A program made the position numbers and the translations under genes. Shown in pieces: positions 46,989 through 55,985 of a stretch of 64,000 bases of DNA. The notes under the pieces were generated by a model. That model ran no database searches and was not told where the DNA came from. It was given only the letters and a program-made list of their open reading frames with translations. Origin of the DNA: an uncultured Isosphaeraceae bacterium (lineage in GTDB: Bacteria > Planctomycetota > Planctomycetia > Isosphaerales > Isosphaeraceae); contig CAMFLR010000008.1 of the NCBI GenBank assembly GCA_945957605.1, positions 268,240 to 332,239 on the forward strand, written 5' to 3'. Position 1 is the first letter of the stretch. Every line of letters starts with the position of its first letter.

Positions 46989-48802
46989 GTCGACGGTCCC
47001 GCCTCAGGGGGCGGCTCCGGGGCGTTCGCAAGGTTCTTGCCGAACTCAAGCGCTGATTCGACCACTTTGAGCACGTCTTCGATGTTCCACTTCTTGTAGA
47101 ACGCCGCGGCGAGCTTACCCGTGCTCTTCGACTTGGGAATCGAATGGCTCGGGTCGTAGCCATAGCCAGTCATAAGAACGACCGGCAAGTTGGGCTGAGT
47201 TTCCAGCAGCTTGCAAAAAGTTTCGTAACCATCAAGATCGGGAAGGCGAATATCAACCATCGCCACCGAGTAGTGCTTCTGACGTGCGAGCGCGATCGCT
47301 TCGTTGGCGTCGCGAGCGGTTTCGACCGTTGCTCCCAACTGATCGAGCATCTCGTGCGCGACGATGCGAATCGTTTGCTCGGCGTCGACGAAGAGAACCT
47401 CGATGTCCTTGAGCGGCCGGCGGGACCGAGGCCCCTGCCGCTTTTCTTCAGGGATGATCGTGGTGCCGACCTTGTGAACGATCTTGCGAATCTCGCGCGC
47501 CCGGTAAAGCAGGTTGCGCAGTCGCAGGATGATATCTTCATCATGCCCTGCGTAGCGGTCGAGCACGCTGGTGGCATCGCCGATGATATCGTCGATCGGT
47601 AGGGCCAACTCGCGGGTGATCGCGTCGAACGACGCTGTTGCCGTACTCAGCTTTTCAGCCTGGAGCAGCTCCAGCATCTTCAGCGCGCCGGCGACGCTTC
47701 GCGCGTAGATTTCGAGGAACTGCTGGTCGCGTTCGTCGAATGCGTTCGGCTGGGTGTTTTCGACGTTGAGCGTGCCGATAACCGTGCCGTGATCGACAAT
47801 CGGTACAGTAAGCGAGCTGCGTGCGCCGGCGGCGCCTTCGAGGAATCGCGGGTCGTTGGCGGCGTCGGCACAGAGGTAACTTTCGCCGGTCGCAGCGACG
47901 TAGCCAGTGACGCCATTTCCTTCGGTTTTGGCGAACAGTTCGCGGGTGGCGGCCTCGGGTGTCATTCGGACTGTCAGTAGCGGAACGAGGCGTCCGCTTG
48001 CATGGTCCAGCAGCCGGATCTCGATGAAATCGAGTCCGAACAGGTTTTCCATGTGGCGCTGGATGTTGTACTTGAGGAGATCGATCCGGTCCTCAGCCGA
48101 CATCTCGGCGAGTTCCTCGGGCGTGACCTCGGCAAGTTCGTCGGCGGCTCGATGGATGGCGCTGATTTTTTGCTGCTGCAACATCTCATCGGTGATGTCA
48201 CGCGTCAGCACGATCAGGTGTGAGGGGCTACCGTTCGCATCGAAAACGGGAGTGACTGTCAGCCGGTGAAAGCGTGATTCGCCAGTGCGGTAGGCGCGAC
48301 TGTGAGTTTTGCGATCGGCCAGTGCACCGAGGAACGGGTCGGGTTCATCGCCCAGGGGCTCGGGATTGCCGAGCGAGCGGAAGAACTTCAGACCAACTGC
48401 TGCGCCTGTTTCGGTGAGGCGGGTGAACTCATTGTTCGACCAGACGATCACAAGCTCGGGATCGACGACGGCGACGCCATCGGCAATCGTGTCGAGGATC
48501 TCGACGGCCTGAACTTGTTCACCAACCAGCCGAAGTGATGCGAGTTGGTCGGCGTCAATGTAAACACCGGCAAAGCGGTGCTCGCGGAGGCAGACGAGCG
48601 CTCGGGCGAGCGTCCCTGCCACAATCAGGTCGAACGATTCGGCGAGCTTGGACCGGATCAGAGTCGCCGATGAAGGCTCTCGCTCGATGACCAGAACTCG
48701 AGGCTTCTCGGCCACGCGTGACTGCCCCTCGCGGACTCGTATTCGTCGGACGCTTCCGTCGCGGAGCCGGCCGAACCGCTCGAATGAACAGGTGGATTTC
48801 AT
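46985..48802 (-). CDS. Multi-domain sensor: receiver, PAS, GAF, degenerate DHp and receiver
   Basis: The 605-residue protein has, in order: a degenerate receiver (about 30-105, RVLVIEREPSSATLI), a PAS domain (about 110-230, TIADGVAVVDPELVIVWSNN), a GAF domain (about 270-420, SLTVPIVDHGTVIGTLNVEN), a helical segment that resembles a histidine-kinase DHp (FDAITRELALPIDDIIGDAT) but has no phosphoacceptor His, and a C-terminal receiver with VDIRLPDLDGYETF, where the Asp is kept. There is no ATPase domain. It can sense but not autophosphorylate, so a partner kinase is needed. ATG 48802 follows GAAGG by five bases. It is coupled to the metallophosphoesterase gene. Confidence 0.85.
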   Translation of the reverse strand: MKSTCSFERFGRLRDGSVRRIRVREGQSRVAEKPRVLVIEREPSSATLIRSKLAESFDLIVAGTLARALVCLREHRFAGVYIDADQLASLRLVGEQVQAVEILDTIADGVAVVDPELVIVWSNNEFTRLTETGAAVGLKFFRSLGNPEPLGDEPDPFLGALADRKTHSRAYRTGESRFHRLTVTPVFDANGSPSHLIVLTRDITDEMLQQQKISAIHRAADELAEVTPEELAEMSAEDRIDLLKYNIQRHMENLFGLDFIEIRLLDHASGRLVPLLTVRMTPEAATRELFAKTEGNGVTGYVAATGESYLCADAANDPRFLEGAAGARSSLTVPIVDHGTVIGTLNVENTQPNAFDERDQQFLEIYARSVAGALKMLELLQAEKLSTATASFDAITRELALPIDDIIGDATSVLDRYAGHDEDIILRLRNLLYRAREIRKIVHKVGTTIIPEEKRQGPRSRRPLKDIEVLFVDAEQTIRIVAHEMLDQLGATVETARDANEAIALARQKHYSVAMVDIRLPDLDGYETFCKLLETQPNLPVVLMTGYGYDPSHSIPKSKSTGKLAAAFYKKWNIEDVLKVVESALEFGKNLANAPEPPPEAGPST

Positions 48803-49005
48803 CGTACCTTCGAAACCCCACGCGCGACAAGCGCAGCGTAATACGAAATTCCCGAGCGCAGGTTGGCCGCCACGTTGGTGTAGGGAATCGAGACAGCGAG
48901 CCCTGCCCGTCGCTTGACTCAACCCCCCGCGCGGCCATAGCATCGCGAGCAGTGCCGGTATCGTCCCGGCCGGCACTGAGTTGGGCCGTGCGGAGAGCTG
49001 TCGTC

Positions 49006-49581
49006 ATGGCGTCGTCACATCGCTTCACCGCGCGTCACTCTGCGTTGCTCGTGGTCGACGTGCAGACGAAATTGATGGAACGGATCGTCGATCGCGACAC
49101 CCTCTTGCGCAACGTCGTCGCGCTGATCAAGGCGGCGAACCTGCTGGGGCTGGCCGTCCTCGCCACCGAACAATACCCGTCGGGACTCGGCGGGAGCGTG
49201 CCGGAAGTCGAAAGCCTGATTCCGCACCGGCCCGCCAAAACGACATTCCAGTGCTGTGCTTCCACTGAGATTTTAGAACAACTTTATGCACGCGGCGTGC
49301 GCAAAGTGACACTTGCAGGCATCGAAGCGCACGTTTGCGTTGCTCAGACGGCGCTGGAGCTTTCGACACTCGGTTTTCAGGTCCAGGTGCTCGCCGACGC
49401 AATTTCATCGCGACATGCGTTTGATCGCGATATCGCCATCCGCCGGCTCGAACTTGCCGGTGTGGTCGTCTCGACAACCGAGGCTGCTCTTTTCGAGTGG
49501 ACCGAAACTGCTGAGCATCCCCAATTCAAGGCGATCAGCGCGATCGTCAAGGAACTCGACCAGGCGCGTCGCACGAGCTGA
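49006..49581 (+). CDS. Isochorismatase-like hydrolase
   Basis: The 191-residue product has the isochorismatase-fold catalytic triad: D18 in LLVVDVQ, K78 in RPAKTTF and C111 in EAHVCVAQTALEL. Length fits the YcaC or nicotinamidase-type group, whose members hydrolyse amides or vinyl ethers. ATG 49006 has GGAGAG eight bases upstream; a longer in-frame extension covers the divergent gene start and is not supported. An aminotransferase gene follows 45 bases downstream on the same strand. The substrate cannot be told: nicotinamide, ureidoacrylate and related amides are options. Confidence 0.88.
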   Translation: MASSHRFTARHSALLVVDVQTKLMERIVDRDTLLRNVVALIKAANLLGLAVLATEQYPSGLGGSVPEVESLIPHRPAKTTFQCCASTEILEQLYARGVRKVTLAGIEAHVCVAQTALELSTLGFQVQVLADAISSRHAFDRDIAIRRLELAGVVVSTTEAALFEWTETAEHPQFKAISAIVKELDQARRTS

Positions 49582-49626
49582 CGTCCGAGAATTTTCCGTT
49601 TGTCTTCTCCTAAGAGGAATCGACCC

Positions 49627-50811
49627 GTGGCCGCGACTTCTCAGCCCGCTCCGTTCAACCCCTCCACGCGTGTTTTGCTCGGACCTGGGCCCAGCGAAGT
49701 TCCCCCGCGCGTTCTTGCCGCGATGGGATATCCCCTGCTCGGCCATCTCGATCCCGAGTTCGTCGCGCTGATGGACGAGACGCAATCGTTTCTACGCCAG
49801 GTGTTTCGGACCGAAAACCGCCTGACGATGGCGGTTTCCGGGACCGGATCGGCGGGCATGGAAGCGGTGATCGTCAACCTCGTCGAGCCGGGTGACACAG
49901 TGCTCGTCTGCGTGAACGGCGTGTTTGGCGGACGCATGGTCGACGTCGCCGAACGGGCCGGCGCGAAGGTCCACCAGATCGAACGCCCCTACGGCGAAGT
50001 TTTCGACCCGCAGGAAGTTCGCGACGCCGTTTCCAAGATCCGTCCCAAGGTCATCGGCATCGTTCACGCCGAAACGTCGACGGGTGCCTGGCAGCCGCTC
50101 GAAGAGATCGCCAAGATTGCTCACGAATTCGGGGCGATGATCGCGATCGATACCGTCACCTCGCTCGGCGGCGTGCCGGTCGAAATTGATGCCTGGGGAA
50201 TCGATGCCGCATATTCCGGCACGCAAAAGTGCCTGAGCTGCCCGCCGGGCCTGGCTCCGGTTACCTTCAGCGCGAAAGCGGCTGAAGCGATCGCCCAGCG
50301 CAAAACGAAGGTGCAAAGCTGGTACCTCGACATGCAGATGATCCAGCGCTACTGGGGAAGCGATCGCTTCTATCACCACACCGCGCCAATCAGCATGAAT
50401 TACGCATTGCGCGAGGCTCTCGCACTCATTCTTGAAGAAGGCCTCGAAGCTCGCCAAGCCCGCCACATGCTCAACCATAAGGCCCTCAAAGCCGGTCTCC
50501 TGGCGATGGGTCTCAGCTACGCAACTGCCCCCGGCTACGAGTTGCCGCAACTCAATTGCGTGCGGATTCCCGATGGCGTCGATGACCTCGTCGTTCGCAA
50601 ACGGTTGCTCAGCGACTGGGGCATCGAAGTCGGCGGCGGACTGGGGATCTTCAAGGGGAAGGCCTGGCGCATTGGCCTCATGGGCCACGGTTCGCGTCGG
50701 CCGAATGTCACGCTCGTCCTCTCCGCGCTTGAAACTTGCCTGATCGACCTTGGCGTGAAGGTAACGCCGGGCGCGGCGCTCGCCGCTGCATCGGCCGCTT
50801 ACAGCGCTTAA
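49627..50811 (+). CDS. Alanine-glyoxylate/serine-pyruvate aminotransferase
   Basis: The 394-residue protein is a class V PLP aminotransferase. Features: [27 protein letters not shown] (PLP phosphate), [17 protein letters not shown] with the Asp that binds the pyridine nitrogen, and [13 protein letters not shown] with Lys201 forming the Schiff base. Length and these blocks fit alanine-glyoxylate aminotransferase and its bacterial serine/phosphoserine-type relatives. The GTG start at 49627 has AAGAGG upstream; TTG 49600 is less likely. It probably forms an operon with the isochorismatase-like gene. Substrate pair (glyoxylate plus alanine or serine) is taken from family knowledge. Confidence 0.9.
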   Translation: MAATSQPAPFNPSTRVLLGPGPSEVPPRVLAAMGYPLLGHLDPEFVALMDETQSFLRQVFRTENRLTMAVSGTGSAGMEAVIVNLVEPGDTVLVCVNGVFGGRMVDVAERAGAKVHQIERPYGEVFDPQEVRDAVSKIRPKVIGIVHAETSTGAWQPLEEIAKIAHEFGAMIAIDTVTSLGGVPVEIDAWGIDAAYSGTQKCLSCPPGLAPVTFSAKAAEAIAQRKTKVQSWYLDMQMIQRYWGSDRFYHHTAPISMNYALREALALILEEGLEARQARHMLNHKALKAGLLAMGLSYATAPGYELPQLNCVRIPDGVDDLVVRKRLLSDWGIEVGGGLGIFKGKAWRIGLMGHGSRRPNVTLVLSALETCLIDLGVKVTPGAALAAASAAYSA

Positions 50812-50840
50812 CTCCAGTCGCCCAGGCCGGAAACGGCAAA

Positions 50841-50856
50841 TCCGAAAGATTTCGGA
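50841..50856. repeat. Perfect dyad upstream of the coiled-coil gene promoter
   Basis: TCCGAAA-GA-TTTCGGA forms two seven-base arms with a two-base centre. The centre is too small for a hairpin loop, so a protein-binding site is more likely than a terminator. It lies 11 bases upstream of the candidate -35 box at 50867. Confidence 0.55.
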
Positions 50857-50860
50857 GAGT

Positions 50861-50911
50861 GCCCGCTTGATGACTCTATGACAAACGTCTATAGTTGAGT
50901 CATCAACGGGC
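50861..50911 (+). promoter_or_regulatory. Candidate promoter enclosed by a long inverted repeat
   Basis: TTGATG (50867-50872) and TATAGT (50890-50895) are 17 bases apart, close to the sigma-70 consensus. They are enclosed by TTGATGACTC (50867-50876) and GAGTCATCAA (50897-50906), a perfect ten-base inverted repeat extended by outer GCCCG/CGGGC arms. The left arm covers the -35 box and the right arm begins just past the -10 box, an arrangement typical of repressor operators. The coding start is at 50961. Confidence 0.55.
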
Positions 50912-50960
50912 ATTCTTCCTGATGTGAGTTGTCGGTGGCTCTTCCTGGGAGGGCTTTGCC

Positions 50961-52598
50961 GTGCGCGAGCTTGAAAAGCCGATTGGTCGGGTATTCCGGC
51001 GTTTGCGGTTTCAGCGATTCCTATCGGCGTTCGTCTGGACGCTCGCCGGTTTTCTCGCAATCGCGGCGATTCTCCTGGGAGTCGAAAAGTTTGGTACCCC
51101 AATTCCGGGACCAGACTGGCTGCCGTTCGCAATCGCGGGCGGGCTCGCGTTACTTTCATCGATCTTGATCGCGATCTTCACCGGGCCGACGCGAGTCGAC
51201 GCCGCTGTGGCGATCGATCACGAGTTCGGCCTCAACGAACGGTTGAGCACGACGCTCACTCTTCCCGAGGACATGAAAGAAACGCCGGCCGGTCGCGCAC
51301 TGATCGCCGACACGATCAAACACATCACTGATCTCGATGTGGCCGACAAGTTCGGACTTCAAATGCCCCGCCGAGCCTGGGCCCCGCTCTTACCCGCTCT
51401 GATGGCGGTCATTCTGCTCTTCGCGCCGCAGTGGGCGCAGAAGATCGTGCAAGCCAAGGGCGGAGCGACGGCGAGCGAAACCAAAATTGATCAGAAGGCG
51501 GTTTCGAAGCAGTCGGAAATGCTTCGCGAGAAGATGAAGGCCCAGCGCAAGGATCTCGACAAGGCGAAGTTCGCCGAGGCTGAGAAATTGCTCGCCGAAG
51601 TCGAAAAAGCGGCGAACGATCTCGCGAAGGCGCCTCCCGCCGAAAAAGACAAGGCGATGATCGCGCTCAACAAGCTGACTGACGCTGTAAAGGATCGTCA
51701 AAAAGCGCTGGGCACGCCCGATCAGATGAATCGCCAGCTTCAAAATCTCAAAGATATGAACAACATGGGCGGCCCGGCGGGCGAGTTCATGAAAGACCTC
51801 GCCAAGGGGAACTTCGAGAAAGCCGCCAATGATCTGAAAAAGCTGCAGGAAAAGCTTGCCTCGGGCAAAATGACCGAGCAGGAAAAGAAGCAGCTCAAGG
51901 ATCAGATCACCGAAATGGCCAAGCAGCTCAAGCAGGCTGCGAACATGGACGAACGCAAGAAGCAGCTCGAACAGGCGATGAAGAACGGCGGCATTTCCAA
52001 GGAGCAATTCCAGAAGGAAATGTCGAAACTCGCCGAGCAGCAGAAGAGCCTCGAAAACCTTCAGAAGCTCGCCGAGCAGCTTGCCAAGGCCGGCGAGCAG
52101 ATGAGCAAGGGTGACATGAAAAAGGCGGCCGAGCAGCTTGGCATGAGCCAGAAGCAAATGGAAGAATTGGCCAAGCAGATGCAGGAAATGCAGTCGCTCG
52201 ACTCGGCCCTGGCCGACCTCCAGGACGCCAAGGACGGTATGAGCGGCAACGAAGACAGCAACCAGGTCGGCGATAGCATGAGTCCAATGGGCCGGCAAAA
52301 GAACCAGATGCGTGACGGTCGCGGCGGATTCGGCCGGGGTCAGGGCGATCGTCCCGAAGCGCCCGACGATGTGGCTTCGTATGACTCGAAGGTGAAGCAG
52401 CAATACAGCAAGGGCAAGGCTGTGTTTGAGGGGCTAGGGCCGCCGCAGAGCCAGGTCAAAGGCGTTAGCACAATTACGGTGAAAGGTGAGGCTGATGCGG
52501 GAGAAGGAAATTCCGCCAGCGCCCTCACGAACCAGAAAGTGCCCAAGTCGGTCGAGAAGCACGTGCGTGGTTATTTCGACCTGATCAACAAGAACTGA
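50961..52598 (+). CDS. Membrane protein with a long Lys/Gln-rich coiled coil
   Basis: The 545-residue protein has three hydrophobic segments in the first 160 residues (about 22-40, 55-75 and 138-155), then a long helical region (about 180-430) very rich in Lys, Gln, Glu and Met with heptad character, for example KKLQEKLASGKMTEQEKKQ. It ends in a Gly/Asp-rich linker and a short C-terminal domain. The N-terminal part looks like the planctomycete DUF4175-type proteins that occur near MoxR/VWA genes. The GTG start has GGGAGGG seven bases upstream. A dyad-flanked promoter lies just before it. No enzyme motif. Confidence 0.78.
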   Translation: MRELEKPIGRVFRRLRFQRFLSAFVWTLAGFLAIAAILLGVEKFGTPIPGPDWLPFAIAGGLALLSSILIAIFTGPTRVDAAVAIDHEFGLNERLSTTLTLPEDMKETPAGRALIADTIKHITDLDVADKFGLQMPRRAWAPLLPALMAVILLFAPQWAQKIVQAKGGATASETKIDQKAVSKQSEMLREKMKAQRKDLDKAKFAEAEKLLAEVEKAANDLAKAPPAEKDKAMIALNKLTDAVKDRQKALGTPDQMNRQLQNLKDMNNMGGPAGEFMKDLAKGNFEKAANDLKKLQEKLASGKMTEQEKKQLKDQITEMAKQLKQAANMDERKKQLEQAMKNGGISKEQFQKEMSKLAEQQKSLENLQKLAEQLAKAGEQMSKGDMKKAAEQLGMSQKQMEELAKQMQEMQSLDSALADLQDAKDGMSGNEDSNQVGDSMSPMGRQKNQMRDGRGGFGRGQGDRPEAPDDVASYDSKVKQQYSKGKAVFEGLGPPQSQVKGVSTITVKGEADAGEGNSASALTNQKVPKSVEKHVRGYFDLINKN

Positions 52599-52655
52599 GT
52601 ATCATGCGTTGATCGCTGGTTTCCGGAACGGTGCTGAATTCAGATTGCGTTGTGA

Positions 52656-52703
52656 GACTGGACCTCCTCGACTCGTCCGCGAGCATTGAGGAGGTCCAGA
52701 GTC
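52656..52703. terminator. Hairpin terminator after the coiled-coil gene
   Basis: GACTGGACCTCCTC (52656-52669) pairs with GAGGAGGTCCAGAGTC (52688-52703), one bulged pair, around an 18-base loop. The flank GTTTAGGTGGTTTCGTTTC is T-rich but has no unbroken T-run, so termination is likely but not textbook. It lies 57 bases after the gene's stop and before a minus-strand gene. Confidence 0.6.
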
Positions 52704-52746
52704 GTTTAGGTGGTTTCGTTTCTCGATCAGTCACGCTGGAATTTGT

Positions 52747-53112
52747 TTAGGCATCGATCCAGCGATCATAGAGCGGGTCGTCTTCGGTAAAGACCCGACG
52801 GGGTTGCTCGTCGCGGTTGGGAGCGGAGCGCCAAAAAGTTGCGAAACCGCGTCTGGGTCGGCGAGTTCCATCACGATTTTCGGCCGTGGCGTCCCGCAAT
52901 CGGAAATGGGCGTAGTCGACGATGAGACGAGCCAAATGGGGCGCGGAGCCCAGCTTTTTCCAGAGCAAGCCGAGTCGCCGGGCCAGATGATCGGAGTCGT
53001 TTATGCCATCGAGGTGGTGATCGTACAAACGCTCGAGCGATTCGATCTCGCGCGTATCGACTCGCCATGTGGAGAATGGATCGCTGGAATTTCCCAGTTC
53101 CGGGTGCAGCAA
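52747..53112 (-). CDS. Small charged protein of unknown function
   Basis: The 121-residue product is rich in Arg, Asp, Leu and His, with no signal peptide or membrane helix. The TTG start has AGAGGA five bases upstream. I do not recognise it. Phrases such as WRVDTREIESLERLYDHHLD and ARRLGLLWKKLGSAPHLARL read like a helical bundle, and the end DPLYDRWIDA is polar. A plus-strand frame also covers this region, but its composition is poorer. It stands between the coiled-coil gene and the diadenylate cyclase gene. Confidence that it is a gene is moderate. Confidence 0.55.
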   Translation of the reverse strand: MLHPELGNSSDPFSTWRVDTREIESLERLYDHHLDGINDSDHLARRLGLLWKKLGSAPHLARLIVDYAHFRLRDATAENRDGTRRPRRGFATFWRSAPNRDEQPRRVFTEDDPLYDRWIDA

Positions 53113-53180
53113 CAGTGTCCTCTCGCATAGCTTGGAGTGAAGCGCAATAGAGGGAGGAAACAGGCAGTTTCTTCAGGAGT

Positions 53181-54080
53181 TCACAGCCCATCCGCCCCGT
53201 GACTTCGCGGCTTCTGGATGTCGGTCATCAGGCGGCCGCCGCGGAAAATCGATACCGTTCCGGTCGATTGTGAGATGCAAAGCGCGACGGCGTTGGTTGT
53301 CACGGTGATCGCAGCTGCCGCTTCGTGTCGCGTGCCGAGTCCTTGTGAAAGCGGTTCCTCGGGACGCGCCGCCGCCGTCAAATATCGCCCTGCACTCAGC
53401 AAGACACCGTCGCCGCGGACGATGAATGCGCCGTCGATTGCAGAGAACTCCTTGATCGTCTCTTCGAGTCGGGGGTCCAGGATGTTCCGCTCGCATTCGG
53501 GATAGCCGTGGAACGGATTGATCACGAGCTGACGGCTTTGTGACAGCACGTTGTCACTGTCACCCAGAACGAATAACGTGCCGACGGGGCGTCCTTCACG
53601 GCCTTCGAGGCCAAGCTCGCTTGCCAACGTGAGGATTCGTTCGAAGACGGCGGGAGTTACCCCTTCGGGAAGTGGTTCGGCCGCCTGGCCGGCGAGAAGC
53701 TCGATTTCGGTCCCCATTTCGAGAACGAGAATCGTGTCGATTCGGCCCGAGCCGTCGATTCCTGTCGTGCAAACGATTCGTTCATTCGGCTTGATGAAGC
53801 CCTCCGCAGCAGCGACGAGCACGGCGATTTTGATCTGTCCAGCACGCGTCATTTTGAGGTCGGGAACGCGGACGATTTCGCAAAGGTCCGACCATCCCGG
53901 CGGGCTGCAAAAGTTCGCCCTGCGCGTGACGAGAATCACCCGAAAGTCGACGTCCTGGATGAGGGTGAAAATCTCTTCGTCATCCTCAACGACGTCGGCA
54001 TAGAGCAGCACCGCGCGGGCGCCAACCTCGCGCGCGATTGCGTGAGCATGTCGAACCAGGCTCCGGGTCAGTGGTTTCAT
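53181..54080 (-). CDS. Diadenylate cyclase (DAC domain) with an extra N-terminal domain
   Basis: The 299-residue protein ends in a DisA_N-type DAC domain with D216-G-A (IDGAFIVRGDGVLLSAGRYL) and the R251-H-E motif (LGTRHEAAAAITVTT), in place of the usual RHR. GTVSIFRGGRL closes it. Known activity: synthesis of c-di-AMP from two ATP. Residues 1-130 (AVLLYADV, DFRVILVTRR, GQIKIAVLVAAAEGFIK) look like a pyruvate-kinase C-terminal-type domain, the arrangement of DacZ-like proteins, and may sense a ligand. ATG 54080 is used; the open frame runs to 54095. RHE may still work, since several DACs vary here. Its effectors are not in view. Confidence 0.82.
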   Translation of the reverse strand: MKPLTRSLVRHAHAIAREVGARAVLLYADVVEDDEEIFTLIQDVDFRVILVTRRANFCSPPGWSDLCEIVRVPDLKMTRAGQIKIAVLVAAAEGFIKPNERIVCTTGIDGSGRIDTILVLEMGTEIELLAGQAAEPLPEGVTPAVFERILTLASELGLEGREGRPVGTLFVLGDSDNVLSQSRQLVINPFHGYPECERNILDPRLEETIKEFSAIDGAFIVRGDGVLLSAGRYLTAAARPEEPLSQGLGTRHEAAAAITVTTNAVALCISQSTGTVSIFRGGRLMTDIQKPRSHGADGL

Positions 54081-54124
54081 CGGGCCTCGTTCCATGCGAC
54101 GTCGGGTCCACTGAAGTTGGGTCG

Positions 54125-55924
54125 TCAGGGTGTCGGCTTCGCGGCCAAAATGCGCACCGAGATGCCGAGAATGCCGAGATCGTCAAAGTAATTCGGGTCG
54201 TTCGACGTGCCGGTTTGAACGATACGTAACGTGTTCTCACCGGCCTTGAGCAACCCGGCTGGCACTGTCAGCGAAATTCGTTCCGGAGTCTCGTTTCGGC
54301 TGCTGATGTGCCGGTTCAGGTAGTCGAATTCCTGGCCGTTGAGGAAGGTCTTGGTGCGCAATTCTCCCAAGCGAACGAGCGCGGAAAATTGCAAACCATT
54401 CGCCTCGCCGACGACCTGAACGACATCCAGCTCTACCGTCGCGGTTTGATTCTGCGCGGGAGCCGACGCAAGTGTGAACTTCCGTTCGAGCACGCCGCCT
54501 TCGGGCTGAGGAGGATCGAGGAGGTCAGGCGCCTTGGAAACTTCGTCGCCGAGATGATGCGCCGTGGGGTCGATCACCAATCCGCGCCCACGACCGAAAA
54601 CGGTCATCTTTCGCAACCGATCGCGCGGAATGACGAGTGTTCCCGCGTAGGGCGTTTCGAGTCGGAATGCATCGTTTTCGGCCGATACTAGTGCGCCTTC
54701 GACGATATCGAGATCGCGGGAATCAGAGCCAGGACCGGAACGCCATTCGAGCTTGGCGAGTAATCCTTCAACTTCGCGCGACGGCCGCGGTGTTCGCTTG
54801 AAGTAGAGCGCAGAGACGTCGGACCAGGGGAGCGTGACTCGTTTGCCGATGACGTCGATATCGATTTTCTGCGAGTCGGCCGACTGGATCCCGCCGAAGA
54901 GTTGATCGCCTTCAACGAGACGCAACTCGTCCTGGTTGGGATCGACTTCGGGCGATGACGCCGCAGTCGCGAGTCGCACGAGCCGAAGTTCGTCGATGTA
55001 GGCGGCGAGTCCACGTTCCGAGAGCTTCTCCGTCACGCTCGTGCCGACGCGAATCTCGACGAGCGGCCCCGTTGTGCCCTTACCATGTGCCAGCGAGTTG
55101 CCGTCGAATGACATCTCTGTGGCATCGGCGCCGAAGCGAACCTCCAGGCGGTGCCAGCCTGGCTTGCGTGCCAGACGCTGCACGGCCAGCGACATCGTAC
55201 CGGTCGTTTGCACGGCCAGACTCTCTTCGGACCAACCTAAAACGGCTCGAACCGACTCCGGACCGCGTTCGCCACGGAAGAGAAGGTCGACAAACCACTG
55301 CACGCCCGGGATCGTCGCGGGAACGTCGTAGACGGCGATTTCAAACCGCCCCTGCCCCACGGGCTCGGCGAGCTTATGGGTAATCGCTGCGCCATCGGCG
55401 GGAAGCTTCAGGCCGTGAGTGCCGGCAAAGTGAATATCAGTCGAAAGCTGGGGCGAGCCCACGATCGACCAGCGTTTGGAATCGAGCTTTTCGAAACCAT
55501 CGATCAAAACGAGTGCCTCACCGGGCCGTTGCCGAACGCCAAGTGCGCCGATGCGCGCGACCTTGACTTGCCGACCCCCCGGCCCTTCAGCAAGTGTGAT
55601 GGTTTCGTCGTCGAGCGAGGTGAGCTGGCCGGAAAGAAGCTGGCCGAGGCCAAGGATAACCTTCAAGGGCGGCACGCTCGCGGTCGGGCCCGGGCCTTCA
55701 CCGCCGAATGCAACGACGGCAGGACCGTCGACCGCAATGGCTGGTGAGCCGTCTGCCGGATTGAACGTGAATCCGGCCTTCGCATTTCCCTGGAAGGTGC
55801 CGGGAACGGATTTGCCGTCGGCTCGTTGTAGCGTGTCGGGTTTCGCGGCTTGCCACCCCATTGCCGACGACGCGAACACGAGCGTTATCGCAACTGCGCC
55901 AAGACGTTCGGTGAGGAGTTTCAT
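54125..55924 (-). CDS. Large exported beta-rich protein of unknown function
   Basis: The product of about 599 residues has a signal peptide (AITLVFASSAMGWQ) and then mostly beta-strand sequence: a domain up to residue 130 with the phrase VVAFGGEGPGP, a concanavalin-like region (FEKLDSKRWSIVGSPQLSTD, GWHRLEVRFGAD), and a C-terminal part with PERISLTVPAGLLKAGENTL, typical of galactose-binding or beta-sandwich modules. Such proteins are common in planctomycete surface sets, but no enzyme motif is seen. ATG 55924 is preferred for the signal peptide; longer starts exist. It is adjacent to the membrane protein at 55986 and the diadenylate cyclase gene on the same strand. Confidence 0.72.
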   Translation of the reverse strand: MKLLTERLGAVAITLVFASSAMGWQAAKPDTLQRADGKSVPGTFQGNAKAGFTFNPADGSPAIAVDGPAVVAFGGEGPGPTASVPPLKVILGLGQLLSGQLTSLDDETITLAEGPGGRQVKVARIGALGVRQRPGEALVLIDGFEKLDSKRWSIVGSPQLSTDIHFAGTHGLKLPADGAAITHKLAEPVGQGRFEIAVYDVPATIPGVQWFVDLLFRGERGPESVRAVLGWSEESLAVQTTGTMSLAVQRLARKPGWHRLEVRFGADATEMSFDGNSLAHGKGTTGPLVEIRVGTSVTEKLSERGLAAYIDELRLVRLATAASSPEVDPNQDELRLVEGDQLFGGIQSADSQKIDIDVIGKRVTLPWSDVSALYFKRTPRPSREVEGLLAKLEWRSGPGSDSRDLDIVEGALVSAENDAFRLETPYAGTLVIPRDRLRKMTVFGRGRGLVIDPTAHHLGDEVSKAPDLLDPPQPEGGVLERKFTLASAPAQNQTATVELDVVQVVGEANGLQFSALVRLGELRTKTFLNGQEFDYLNRHISSRNETPERISLTVPAGLLKAGENTLRIVQTGTSNDPNYFDDLGILGISVRILAAKPTP

Positions 55925-55985
55925 GTGCTCCATCTTAAAGCCCACTCACCCGGTCCGGCTAGCGTACGCCGCAACTTTTTCGGCA

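Noticed and set aside
49792..51159. A 455-residue minus-strand open frame opposite the aminotransferase gene
   Set aside because: It runs through the complete PLP-enzyme gene and the promoter region, with no recognisable motif.
51390..52403. A 337-residue Leu/His-rich minus-strand frame opposite the coiled-coil gene
   Set aside because: It is the complement of repeated Lys/Gln/Glu codons, which gives Leu-rich sequence by necessity.
52804..53130. A 108-residue plus-strand frame covering the small gene at 52747-53112
   Set aside because: No ribosome site before its start and a weaker composition than the minus-strand frame; both remain uncertain.
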